From Hortaea werneckii (lineage: Eukaryota > Ascomycota > Dothideomycetes > Mycosphaerellales > Teratosphaeriaceae): a DNA stretch of 64,000 bases. Below, piece after piece: positions 23,477 to 33,633 of the stretch. The notes under the pieces are model-generated. The model saw only the letters and a list, made by a program, of their open reading frames with translations, ran no database searches and was not told the origin of the DNA. The number at the start of each line of letters is the position of its first letter. The stretch's first letter is position 1. The position numbers and the translations under genes were made by a program. The stretch covers positions 434,001-498,000 of the forward strand of contig JBAOKB010000061.1 of NCBI GenBank assembly GCA_037044905.1, in the 5' to 3' direction.

Positions 23477-23841
23477 TCACTTGCCCTGTTCTTTGCCCTG
23501 CTGCTTCGCACCAGTTGTCTCATTGATCTGTTCGCCCGCGCTTTTGGCCGTGAATTCGGTCGCGTTTGCCGCATTGGTGATTCCTTCACCCAGGCCACGT
23601 CCGACGCTGCCCAGAACTCCGCCAGCAGCACTGACTGCGCCTCCTAGAACCCCTCCGGTAGTTCCTGCGACGCCGGATGCCGTATTGGAAATGGTACTCA
23701 TCTTTTTCAGAGTCAGCATGTGCAGCCGCCAAGATGAAGAGTAAGGTACGCTAAGCTTACAATGCCTTCGGTCTGCTGCTGCGTCTTCTCCCCAGTCATT
23801 TTGTTACTGTTGGTGTTGGTCGAGTTGGTCGTCGAAGACAT
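23477..23841 (-). CDS. small Gly/Ala/Thr-rich protein, 101 aa
   Basis: Two exons: the ATG at 23841 gives a 27-residue Asn/Thr-rich leader ending QQQTEGI. An intron at 23702-23760 (GTAAGC...AAAAAG) follows, then MSTISNTASGVAGTTGGVLGG and on to a Gln/Lys-rich tail ending at 23477. The middle holds repeated GGVLG/GGAVSAAGG segments. There are no cysteines, signal peptide or long hydrophobic helix. The composition recalls fungal LEA-like or stress-induced small proteins, which is only a compositional impression. It is convergent with the ZIP gene. Confidence 0.7.
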
Positions 23842-24325
23842 GTTGATGTTGATTTTCTTGTTGCAATCACACAGGTCTCGAAAATGTTCGCGATGGGAAT
23901 CTTGTTGAAGGTTTCAAAGTTAGAAAGCGAGGTATGGGCCTCAGCTACGCAAGGCATGCAAGCCAGGTCACTTCAACCTCAATGCACATGGCAGGAGCTG
24001 TATCATGACGCGTTTGCGGGGCTCAAGACACGCCAGAATGGGAAGGCTCTACGGATTTGCAGCAAAACGCATTTGCATCACAATGAGACAGGACAGGGCC
24101 CTTAATGAACGCTGTCCTCAAATCTACGTCCGCTTCTCATGTCTTGCTTCTTCACGAGCCGCAATGACCAAAAAAATGGATTTGTCGGGCGTATGGCTTA
24201 CTGATACAAATCTATGGCCTGCATTGAAGCCACCTAAAAGCCAGCCGTGACTGCTGATATCGCCCCCCTGAACGCCTCGCATCAAATGACTTTGTCAAAG
24301 CCGCTATATGTACTTGGGAAATCGC
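23842..24325. other. intergenic region
   Basis: This 484-base stretch lies between the start of the Gly-rich protein gene and the stop of the Sec61 beta gene, both on the minus strand. Nothing recognisable is present. Confidence 0.4.
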
Positions 24326-24935
24326 TCAAGAAGAGAAACGCTTGGTGAGCTTGGCAAGGACTGAAAGAGGGAAGTTAGAAAAGCGAGGCCCAATCGAGTA
24401 TTTCGTGGAATCTGCGCAACTTACTGTGCAGTGCCACCACGCTGATGATGAAGCCAATCGAGAGCACCATGACGACGAACGGGTCGACCTTCAGTCCAGG
24501 CGACTCGTCGGTGTACAGTCCTAGAACATACCATCAGCACCGGTTCTACTAGATTGTGCCATGTGCAATTTGTTGCTGGGAGCCCGCTCTTTGGCGACTT
24601 ACTCAACATGGTACTGCTGCTGCCTCCGGCGCCTGCCGCCCTAGTGCTTGATGGCCGGGCATTTGCGACCTTGTCCGCTCTGTCTGCCGCCGCCTTCCTC
24701 CTGATCGCAGTCGCGGGGCCACCGGGGGGCTTGGGGGATGAGGGTCGTGCGGTCGTAGTGCCGGTGGAAGGAGGCGAGTTGACCGGGGAGGTGGGTCGTG
24801 GAGAAGACTACAGTGAGGTCAGCTTGGAGCCTTGTCACAAGGAGATGTGTGACGTTGCTGTCGCCCAGCATTGGCCCTGGAGGCATGCGGACTATGGCAG
24901 TAGGGCATGTCGGATTGTGTCGTTCGCCTTACCAT
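24326..24935 (-). CDS. SBH1: Sec61 beta subunit (Sbh1), four exons with an ATG-only first coding exon
   Basis: The tail-anchored beta subunit of the ER Sec61 translocon. Splicing yields 112 residues: an N-terminal Ser/Pro/Thr-rich cytosolic stretch (MSSPRPTSPVNSPPST), basic AIRRKAAADRADKVA, a Gly/Ser segment, MLRLYTDESPGLKVDP and one tail helix (FVVMVLSIGFIISVVAL) with a short HILAKLTKRFSS end. Exon 1 coding is only the ATG at 24933-24935. It abuts the donor GTAAGG, with the intron at 24808-24932. Further introns are at 24521-24602 (GTAAGT...TAG) and 24361-24424 (GTAAGT...CAG). All four joints keep frame and rebuild the family sequence exactly, so the model is secure although no single frame covers it. 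Confidence 0.94.
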
Positions 24936-25792
24936 CTTGAGTGTGGGGACCGGGTAGTTGCGCGTAGGGCGGTGCGGGATCTCGTACGCACTTCTTTGCA
25001 AGTGAATGCAACTTGAAAGGTGTAAATGTTCTAGCAGAATGGCACGTGAAGGCGATGTTGGAACGGGACAGGCGAGACAGCGTTGGTGTACCCCGACAGG
25101 AGCTCATCGAGCCAGATGTTCTCCCGACGAAAGACTGGGGAAGCGTCGGCAGCTCCCGCACCCTGGAGCTTGAGCCGCCGGCCACAGCCGCACGTGAGAA
25201 GCGCCATTGTGCGCCCGCGTTGGCAGCCAATGCGCTTCCAATTGCTATGTAGACATACTGCAGTACTCGACTGACCGGCTCGCCGCTTAAGGACGTAGAG
25301 GGAAGTGTGGAAGATGATTGTTCTGCTTGAGACTTGAATCGAACGCTCGTGCTCGTCCCCGTGTCACCAAATGTATTTTGCCACCAGATCCTATCCCAGC
25401 CTGGCCCCATCGGGCTATTAAGCGCTGCAGAAAAGGTATAATGCTAAATCAAACCAAAAAGTGCCCAGCGCCAATCCACCCATGCCGATCCATCCATATC
25501 AATACGTCTGGTGTAGCCCATTCACCAATGTCCCCTTAAAGAAAGCAAACCCGATCACAAGACTCCATATCCGCATCATCAAACGCTTAGTTCCGCGTGC
25601 GCGCCTCCCAGGCGCGATCCAAAGTCCTCACTTTCAACATGCACGCCGTCCCTGACGCAAACGCGCAAAAGCCCACGAGCCAGCAGTCGAGAACCAACAC
25701 CGCGCAAATGCATAAGGCACCGCCCATGAAAAAACTCCATCGCTGTTATGTAGCACTCCCCACCCCCATCATTCTGTGAAGTCGTATGTTTC
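24936..25792. other. intergenic region
   Basis: About 860 bases separate the Sec61 beta start from the stop of the next minus-strand gene. A frame of about 170 codons crosses 24892-25410 on the minus strand, but its composition and lack of resemblance argue against a gene. Nothing else is seen. Confidence 0.4.
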
Positions 25793-26999
25793 TTAGCCCC
25801 AAACCGACGGCTGGACGGCCAAGGAGCCCTTGCCAGAGCCCCAGACGCCGCTGTTGCTACCGCCCCATCCACCAAGACCGCTCACTCCTTTTTCAAGTGG
25901 CGGGCTGGAAGCGGCTGAGGCAGAGCGCTCGTTCTTCATGTTTGGGTTCTGAGATTCGGCATTGAAGCCATAGCTGAGCGAAGACGGCGTCATCGGCGTC
26001 GTCGAACGCTTGTTAAGACCCGGAGCTGCTTGTGGCATGGGTCGCGTGCCGATTGGCGCGACGCCCTTTTGACCTTGCACAAGCGGTGGCGAGCCTCCTG
26101 GAGAAGAAGTCGAAGTTCGGCTGCTCTGCTGGGCTTCATTTAAGAGACCAAAAGATTGCTGAGCAGCAGCGTTGGAAGCGGGCGAGGCAGTGCTGTTGGC
26201 ACGGTCGCGAGGTGGCATTTGAACTGCACCTTCAGCACCGGCCTGTGCCTGAACGCCAAAGGGGTCGAAAGCCAGTGGCGACGGACCGCGGCCACTGCCA
26301 GAGACTCGAACGTCCTGGCTCTGCGGGCGTGGGCCAGAGCCCTCAGCACCATAGAGACTGGAGTTGTCCCCGTAGAGCGCGCGGTGCTGGCGCGCAATGA
26401 GCTCCCGGCGGTCCTCCTCGCTCATCGTGTTCGGGCTCATAGCACGGTCAGACTTTGCGCCGGAGACCGCTAAAAGACGTTAGCGCATTCTCGATTCAAG
26501 TTTGACCTTTGACCTACGTACTCCTGTTATACTGCTGCTCCTGGTGGTAGTTGCGCAGCTCGCGCTCTCGCTGCGCAGCCATGCGACGCTTAGCCTGGAG
26601 CATCTGCTCGGCCTCGCTCTGCCTACCACCAGGAAAGCGCTGACCCGCGTAGTAGCCTTGCAGGCCTGCGGAACCAGGCCTGCCGCCCTCATAATCACCC
26701 ACGGAGTGGTGTCTCGAAGGTCCACCCATCCTCGGGTCATTGTAGTCATATCCGCGTCCCATAGCAGGCATGCTGTCTCGACGGCTCGCAGCACCCGTAC
26801 CCGACACTACCGGGCCTGGGAACCACTTGCCGCTTTTCATCAAGTTGTCGGTTGCTCGGTCAATCTCTTCGAACTGCGACGCGAAGGCATTGGTGTCCGG
26901 CTGTTGAGACATCGCGGAGCCGGCGCCAGAGCGGGAAGGCGGAGCCTGCTGCTCCCACGATGGCTGACGGCCAAAAGATTCGTTGTCGTAGAAAGACAT
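25793..26999 (-). CDS. conserved fungal disordered protein, 384 aa
   Basis: Two exons joined by an intron at 26470-26521 (GTACGT...CTAAC...TTTTAG). The ATG is at 26999 (MSFYDNESFGRQPSWEQ). The longer upstream frame begins with a non-ATG codon. The sequence is Ser/Gly/Pro/Gln-rich and mostly disordered. Two short regions look conserved: FEEIDRATDNLMKSGKWFPG (about 45-65) and SPNTMSEEDRRELIARQHRA (about 170-190). A Gln/Arg helix (AEQMLQAKRRMAAQRERELR) sits between them. The C-terminus ends in repeated Gly/Trp (GGWGGSNSGVWGSGKGS). I recall similar uncharacterised proteins across filamentous ascomycetes, but I cannot give a function. Confidence 0.75.
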
Positions 27000-29412
27000 T
27001 CTGGCGTGTCCCAAGTTTCGCGGAGTCGTAGTCGGATCAAATTATGGTATTATAGACCCGAACTGAAGGCAAGCCGAGGAAGTGAAGAGGACTGATGGAG
27101 AACTATGGTGGCGTGACGTTAGTGAAGGGCCCTTGGGTGACTAGGCCGGCGCTGGTGAAGAAGGGCAGAAGGAGCTATAGGCCGTGGCGCGGTCATGCAC
27201 AAAACTCTTCTTCAACCATTGCCTGGGTCGTCGTGCGGCAGATTTGTGCGGCGGGATGGGGACAAGGTGTGGGACGTGCTCGGTACATACCTACCTTCCA
27301 CCAACTCAGACGCGGAAAAGATAATACAGAAAGGAACGACTTCTGCCACAGGCCAACAAATTGTAAGGAAAGACTCGGGAGGTGGGAAGGTGGTCGCTGT
27401 AAACCCGCCCTCCTCGCATAGCGCTCCACTACCAAAAATCACCAAGCGTCGCTCCGGAGATTTGGCCGGCTCGGCAAAAGACCTCCTTCATTTCGCTCCC
27501 CTGCGGCAAACCTTAACCGTCTTCCCATTGCCTCTCGTCCCGAGTTGCAGCGTGTATCCTGTATCCTGTATTTGTTGGACTATCGCTTTGGCGGACAGAA
27601 AGCAATCTGTCCGGAGAAGGATCAATGCGTAGTTGGCGGCGTGTTCAATCAGTCTATCGTCTTCGATCCCAGCCCTCGAGGCCCGCTGCAGCTGCGTTGA
27701 ACGCCTTGGCCTTCTCACTACTACCACGCTGCACGCGAGCGCGGTGACACTAGGAAAAGCCAAGCTCCATCGGACCCGCCCCAGACGCCGGCACGCTTCT
27801 ATCAAAAACGGTGCTGTTCTGATTGCAGCTATTAACCACCCCACCTCATATGCCGTGCTGTTGCCAACTAAATTTTGATGGCTGCTGCCCGTCCACCGGC
27901 GTCTATCTCAATCAAGTGTCTTTGTATCTGTATACCTGGATAGTCTCTGATGTTCATCCTTCTGTGCTCCTTTCTCAGCACCCTCACGGCAGAGACTACA
28001 TAGTAAGGTATCCCTGAGAAGGGACCTCCCACCTCCCACTTCTCTCGGAGGCAGCACAAATGCCAAGCTGCCCTCATTCGGTGAGAGCTCTGCCTCCTAC
28101 TGCAGCCCCCGCACCAGTCTAATGGAGCTACCTGGCGCTATGAGCGAAGATGGAGGTAAGACGAGGTACTTAAAGGTTCCCTGGTATGCGAAAAGCTACA
28201 AAAAGGCACTCGAACTTTTTTTTTGAGTGGATGATTGTAATGCTGCGCATAGGAAATGAGAATGCGACTGCGACGCACCAAACCAACAAGAGTCATGTAT
28301 ATGGCCTCGTTAAAAATCATCTGAGATGACTGAATCTGCACCGAATGACTGGAATCGCTTTGGCAGCTGTAAGATCATGCGCGGCAGTATGCATGAACTC
28401 ACGCGCTCGCAAGCTCTTAGCCGCGAATTCGCCTTGACATGTGACAGGCTTCAACATATGGAGTTTCGGAACAGGCGTGACGGCATATGGTATTCCCAGG
28501 CATGAACTTTGGCAGCCAACGCTACGCTATTATTGCTGTCAGGGGCCCCGATCTTGCTTCGTTCAAACTGGACATGGGTGGCCGCCTTATGTCGTTCACC
28601 GTTGATCTTCCTGCATCGTCACGATTTGTATACCATTTATTTCCGTTCATGCGGGTCATCTGAGACAGGGAAGTCGGAAGGCTGATGGGCGGATCGTCAC
28701 GTGGGCCGTACTGCCGTTGCCGTGCTTTAGCTTTACCTGTCAGTACCGGATCGGCGCGTCAACTGTGACCCGATCTCTACACCAGTCCAAAGTCAACTGA
28801 TGTGCCTTCACAGCACGAGCACTGGTATATATGAATAATGTAGAGCACACCCTTCAGCAATAGCGAGAGCGATATGGTGTATGCTTGCAGCGAGACCGAG
28901 CGCTAGCTACCACGCAAGCAGGTTTCTCGCCACATATGAAACGTCACCGCTGTCGCAAACCTGCAACCTGGGAACCATCACATCCAACGACGAAAACGTC
29001 GTCATCTTGCCACGAGACAACCGGCATCACCTCCGCGCCCAAACAGACTTCTAAGCGCCCATTGATTAATTCTTTATGCCGGCCCACCGTGGGATGCTGC
29101 TACCCACCTCTTGTCCACCCAAATATGTTGTCGTCACGCGGTGCGGCGCAGGGGGACTCCAACGTGAGACAGCCAGACTAATGCTAGACCAAGGTCTCAT
29201 GCCTGAACTATACATAACACAAAGCCGCATGATGTTCACAAACGGCTCGTTGATGAGTTTGTGACTCAGCGGAAGGTAAGCACAAATAACTGCCCTTTCG
29301 CATTGCGTTGCCGTGGATCTGCTGAAGGCTTCTCATGTCATACTGCATCGTTTACTCTCATCATTTCCGGGCGCTTTTACGTCTTTTGGATAGATTGCAT
29401 TAGACCAAGAAA
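27000..29412. other. longest gene-free stretch in the window
   Basis: About 2.4 kb without a supportable gene. Open frames up to about 145 codons occur on both strands (for example around 27195-27632), but none shows family resemblance. I found no tRNA T-loop or cloverleaf, no terminal inverted repeats and no transposase-like fragment. A poly-T run lies near 28215-28225. It may hold long UTRs, a non-coding RNA or a lineage-specific gene that I cannot recognise. Confidence 0.35.
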
Positions 29413-30117
29413 ATGCCCTTGGATCTGACCGGGCTGCCAGTCGAGCTCCTATTAGAGATTGCGACGTACCTTCCTGTTTCGGCGCTCATCTCGCTCAAAC
29501 TAGCCCACCGACAGCTTCTGAGAACGATTCCGGTGCCAGCCGAATACGACCTACACAGACTGCCTCAGTGCGAAAAGCACGCGGTCAGACGAGCCATCAA
29601 CGAACAGAAATATCGTGAAAGCGGGAGGCGGTGGTGTTTGATCTGCAAGACTTTGCAACCGCTGTGCAGCTTTCTTGGAGATGCAGCCATCTGCGATTGG
29701 CACGAGGCGAGGTTCATGAGGGTGGGAATCCCACGTGGACTCAGTTGCTCGACCAAAAAGCGCCTATTGGAATTCGGAGAAGCCTTGAGACAAGCACGCT
29801 GGGTCAGAATGAAACGCAACCTGTGCGTGCATTGCCACACTGTGCAGGCATGGGATGCTCGGGGCTGTTATTGCAGCTGCCCTAGTTGTTCCTTTGTCGA
29901 AGTGGAGTGTCTTGTGAGGCTCAGTCGGAAGGCAGACACGCCGAGTAGATTCGAGCGGGCGAGTGGGAACAAGCAACTGGTGGCCGAAGAGTTTCACTCG
30001 AGCACCGGCTTGGAGCCTTACTTTGGCAATACTTTCTGGAAGCTGGAGCAGAATCCAACTATGCGTAGGCGATCGCATGTCGAGCAAACCTTGGTACCGG
30101 TCCTGGTCTTGCAGTGA
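29413..30117 (+). CDS. F-box protein with Cys-rich region (3' end uncertain)
   Basis: An F-box domain lies at residues 3-40 (LTGLPVELLLEIATYLPVSA), suggesting a substrate adaptor of an SCF ubiquitin ligase through Skp1. The rest is Cys/His-rich: WCLICKTLQPLCSF...CDWH near 75-95 and CVHCHTVQAW...CYCSCPSCSF near 138-160, possibly zinc-binding. The ATG at 29413 gives 234 residues to the TGA at 30115-30117. In the overlapping frame at about 30080-30241 there is a plausible continuation (PWYRSWSCSEP...IYLYRDGRERLNCTY). The true C-terminus may therefore lie at 30241 after a one-base break near 30080-30095. The target is unknown. Confidence 0.75.
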   Translation: MPLDLTGLPVELLLEIATYLPVSALISLKLAHRQLLRTIPVPAEYDLHRLPQCEKHAVRRAINEQKYRESGRRWCLICKTLQPLCSFLGDAAICDWHEARFMRVGIPRGLSCSTKKRLLEFGEALRQARWVRMKRNLCVHCHTVQAWDARGCYCSCPSCSFVEVECLVRLSRKADTPSRFERASGNKQLVAEEFHSSTGLEPYFGNTFWKLEQNPTMRRRSHVEQTLVPVLVLQ

Positions 30118-30237
30118 GCCAAATCCAAAAGGTGCTTTCAGAACGATATACCTCTACCGAGACGGAAGAGAAAGACTCAATTGTACCTACGAAGAACAAT
30201 TCGATGCAGAGAGGAATACATTCGCAAATAGGGGTAT

Positions 30238-30894
30238 CTAAACCTTTTCAATGAATAACGCCTTTTCCGAGCTGCCCTTCTGGCTCTCGTTGGAAGAGAG
30301 AGCAGTCGCTCTTTCCAACTCCTTCCCGAAGCGCCGCATACCGATCGCTAACATGCACTGCGCCGCAGTCGAAGCGAGTAAGAAGCCGACAAGGATGATC
30401 TGAGCAGCATCCATCGCCACCTGACACCGTCTGATGTGCGACTGTGGCTTCTGCTGTTGCGGATGCCACTGTGTGCTCTTCACAACTTCGTTTCGGAGAG
30501 TGTCGGGTCTCCACGGGTAGGTGTACGCGCCGCTGCAGATATCCTGGTCGGAGAATTCGTCGGAAAATATCTGCAGGATGAAGAGCCTGCAACAGGTGGA
30601 CACGAAGGTGTCGAGGAGCAGGTAATGGGCGAAGGAGATGACCAAAGTTGAGTTTCTCTGCACAGAAATGTCAGCTGTGTTTGTGGATGATGTTCCAAAA
30701 GATGTGTGTACCTTTGCGATCCCAACGATCCCGATCACGCTCAGCGCGGCGCCTGCCCATGCGTAGAAAGAAATGCTCTGGCCGAGGTACAGCGGGTCCT
30801 TAGGTAGATAGGCGCATACTGTTACAAACACCAGGTTGTAGAGCAGAGCCAGAATAGCCACTGCGATCGGGAGGCTTCTACTGCTGTCACTCAT
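30238..30894 (-). CDS. tetraspan membrane protein, about 200 aa
   Basis: I do not recognise a named family. The ATG at 30894 opens a continuous 218-codon frame, but codons 68-85 look like an in-frame 54-base intron at 30658-30711 (GTACAC...GTGCAG). Removing it joins GIVGIAK directly to RNSTLVISFAHYLLL. Four hydrophobic helices are visible: LPIAVAILALLYNLVFV, FYAWAGAALSVIGIVGI, LVISFAHYLLLDTFVSTC and AAQIILVGFLLASTAAQC. A Lys/Ser/Glu-rich tail follows. The last codons touch the 3' end of the convergent F-box gene. Confidence 0.7.
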   Translation of the reverse strand: MSDSSRSLPIAVAILALLYNLVFVTVCAYLPKDPLYLGQSISFYAWAGAALSVIGIVGIAKVHTSFGTSSTNTADISVQRNSTLVISFAHYLLLDTFVSTCCRLFILQIFSDEFSDQDICSGAYTYPWRPDTLRNEVVKSTQWHPQQQKPQSHIRRCQVAMDAAQIILVGFLLASTAAQCMLAIGMRRFGKELERATALSSNESQKGSSEKALFIEKV

Positions 30895-31662
30895 AGCGTA
30901 TCAGCCGATGTCGCTTGCCCAGTCATAAAACCATGTGCGACTCACCTGTGTGTGTTGTTGACGCCCATGATGCCCTCCAAACCAGAAATCTCTCCTGTAT
31001 CGTGCTTATCTTCCACCTCTCCAAAACCTCCTCGTCGTTGCTGTCGCGTGACAATGTATCATCTCACCATGACGGCGGCAGCAGTTGAAGTTATAACGGC
31101 CGGCTGCTTCGGATAGCCTGTGAGACAGTGATGCAATGATGGGCAGATTCGAAAGTTTGTCAGCCAAACGCCAAAAAAGTGTAAGTCGATTAAGCTAAGT
31201 TAAGGCAGTGGGCGCCCTGTGCACGCGTCTATTCCTCGGAAACGCGTTCCATCCATCGATCGCCCTTGATGGCGTGTTAGTCAAAGAAGCGTACAGATCT
31301 GGAAATCGGAAGGGCTGTATCAGCATTTTCAAATGGGATGAGACTCGTTCCGTGCAGGAGGTAGGATTCCGTTTCTTGCTATCTTCGAATCTTGGTATCA
31401 TGGGTCTTGCAAGACCCTAACAAAAACGCCTCTCCAACCGACAACACGCCTCGATTGTATGCACCACACCGAATCCCCACATATCCTACGCTAACGCCGC
31501 ATGTCATGCCATAATTCATACCTCGTATTATTACGATCTATCATGTCCACCGCAGTTCATCATGCTTCCGTCCGCGCGCCTTCACACATTGACCTCCATC
31601 CAGCACAATCCTAGCCTGAGCGATGGACGACATCTGCGTGATGCGCTTTACACACGCACGCT
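30895..31662. other. intergenic region
   Basis: 768 bases lie between the tetraspan gene start and the ATG3 stop, both on the minus strand. No gene or RNA feature is recognised. Confidence 0.4.
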
Positions 31663-32766
31663 CTACACGCCCATCGTAAAGTCATGCTCAATGCCAGGCG
31701 TCACACTAGCCATGAACTTCAGGAAGACGATAAGGTACTGATCCACTCTGATCGCCACCTCCTCCGGTTGCTGCTCATCCAGAACCTCCCACTCGCCATC
31801 GCCACCTTGGTTTGCACCTGCGCCTCCGGCCATCTTCCTGCCATCTTCCTTCTGCCTGTTCAGGTCAAGTGCGCCCGTCTGGTCGACAAGGCCTTCCATA
31901 CCAGCTTCTGAAGGCTTCTCGCCATGACGCACTTTCTCCATTCTCAGCTTCAGAGCGGCATCAGCGCGGTCGAGCAAGACCTTCATGACGCTGGCATGCT
32001 TGCAGGGATGCACAGACGCGGTTTTGATGGCCGGGTTCGTGAAGCCGAAGTCCTCGAGTGTGACTGTCTTGTCTTTGTAGTCTCCTACGATATCTTCCAT
32101 CATGCTCATGGGAGGTAGTGGTTGGTTTGTCGCAGCATCATAGCCCAAAAGATACAGTCGCGGGGTACGGTAGTAAGGCGTATACGTGATGTACAGGGTG
32201 TAGGTCCTCAGGCCGGCATCAGCACCTGAGGCTTTAGGGTCCCGGATGATAGCCTCATCGTCGTCCTCTTCATCCTCCATGTCTGGAATCTCTTCCTCCT
32301 CCTCATTGTTCTCGCCGAGCTTCCCGTCTTCGTCAACAGTCTTCACGTCCTTCATTCTCAGCTCGGCACTCTTGGACATGCCGCCATTACCGCTGCCTCC
32401 AGCCTTGAGCCATCCGTCATCTTCACCGCCTGCCGCACCTTCACCGCCTGGACCTTGAAGCATGTCCCGAACTACAGCGTCTTCCTCATCCTCGCCGCCC
32501 GCGAACTTCTCGTCCTTTACCCTCCTTCTGCAAGGGACCCCACGGGTTACAAGATACTGCTTGCCAGGCGGGAAATAGGTCAATCTTCTGTCAGGTGTTG
32601 CAGCATCGCCCCAGCTCCATGATGGGAACTTGTGCACAAGGAAGTCGCCTGCAGCTTGAAATTCCTCAGGAGTGATCTGACCTGTCTGCCGGAAGGTAGA
32701 GGTATGAGAGAGAGGCGCGAAGCGGTCACGAAGGGGATCGATAAAGGTGTGGATGAGGTTCTGCAT
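31663..32766 (-). CDS. ATG3: Atg3, E2-like enzyme of Atg8 lipidation
   Basis: Atg3 accepts Atg8 from the E1-like Atg7 and, helped by Atg12-Atg5-Atg16, attaches it to phosphatidylethanolamine on growing autophagosomes. The 367-residue frame is intact and intronless. The N-terminal amphipathic helix region (MQNLIHTFIDPLRDRFAPL) is typical and fixes the start at 32766, since the open frame upstream begins with a TTG. The E2 fold has TYTLYITYTPYYRTPRLYL, EDIVGDYKDKTVTLEDF and HPCKHASVMKVLLDRAD, with the catalytic cysteine at 255. An acidic flexible region (about 140-180) corresponds to the Atg7-binding part. It ends YLIVFLKFMASVTPGIEHDFTMGV apart from a short gap of my quoting, as in other fungi. 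Confidence 0.97.
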   Translation of the reverse strand: MQNLIHTFIDPLRDRFAPLSHTSTFRQTGQITPEEFQAAGDFLVHKFPSWSWGDAATPDRRLTYFPPGKQYLVTRGVPCRRRVKDEKFAGGEDEEDAVVRDMLQGPGGEGAAGGEDDGWLKAGGSGNGGMSKSAELRMKDVKTVDEDGKLGENNEEEEEIPDMEDEEDDDEAIIRDPKASGADAGLRTYTLYITYTPYYRTPRLYLLGYDAATNQPLPPMSMMEDIVGDYKDKTVTLEDFGFTNPAIKTASVHPCKHASVMKVLLDRADAALKLRMEKVRHGEKPSEAGMEGLVDQTGALDLNRQKEDGRKMAGGAGANQGGDGEWEVLDEQQPEEVAIRVDQYLIVFLKFMASVTPGIEHDFTMGV

Positions 32767-33633
32767 CTTGGGGTTCAGTACGTTCGTTGGAGCAAGCGCT
32801 TGTGGACTCCGTAAAGTTGATTCCAGGAATAAGACCAGGATTGTAGGATTCAAAGAGGAGAAGATGACTTCAAGGTTGAGTTGGGTCAGGTAGGGAGCCA
32901 GAGCTCATTGTTGCCTCCACGTTGGTGGGGCACCAGGATGGTGACTAATATCGGCTAGATCCGGCGGGGGTCGTGACTCCTCTGGCAATCGCTACCGGAG
33001 GGATGACTCCAGGTTGCTATTCACATGCGCTTTCGGTTCCAGCGACTAACGTCATCCAACAACAAAACATCAGTTGTCTTATGCGACAGGGCGACACGCT
33101 ATAATGCGCATGACGCGAGGTTGACACATGGTGTATGGAGACGTAACAATGGTGTCGCTTCTCAAACATGAAGGCTCCTCAATAGAGCGCACACAACCTC
33201 TCTGTTTGCTCAGGCGGAGATTGGCTTTGCCAAAGAACACTCAAAGCTGAACTTCTCAGCGTTCAAGTTTGCACCGATGCACTTTTGAGCAAACATTCGA
33301 AACGAAGGCATCGGAGACTTCAACATACATGGTTATACCAACGCTGTGTCGCCTGTCCACTGCTCACCTGATTGCACACTACAGTATATTCGTCATCGAC
33401 CGCCGTCTAGCAGCTTTCCACCATCCCAACGACCGGAGCATTCTTGGCGCATGTTACTTTGACATTCTGAGAGCTTCAGGGAGCACAGTAGGACGTGTCT
33501 ATAAAATTCGTAAAGGTACTATGATTCACGCGCGGAAACGACAGACACCAGATCGCCGACAATCAAAAGCATTGAACATCGTAGCACTCATGTATGCTCC
33601 AGACCCACAGGAACCGTATCATAGCTTCACATC
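32767..33633. other. intergenic region
   Basis: About 870 bases separate the ATG3 start from the stop of the small secreted protein gene, both on the minus strand. A plus-strand frame at 33269-33733 has no resemblance to any family I know. Nothing else is seen. Confidence 0.4.

Noticed and set aside
25325..25345. Possible tRNA T-loop (TTCGATTC on the minus strand)
   Set aside because: No acceptor stem, D-arm or anticodon arm can be folded around it.
24892..25410. Minus-strand frame of 172 codons upstream of Sec61 beta
   Set aside because: It overlaps the Sec61 beta start and first intron, and its composition looks random. More likely leader sequence.
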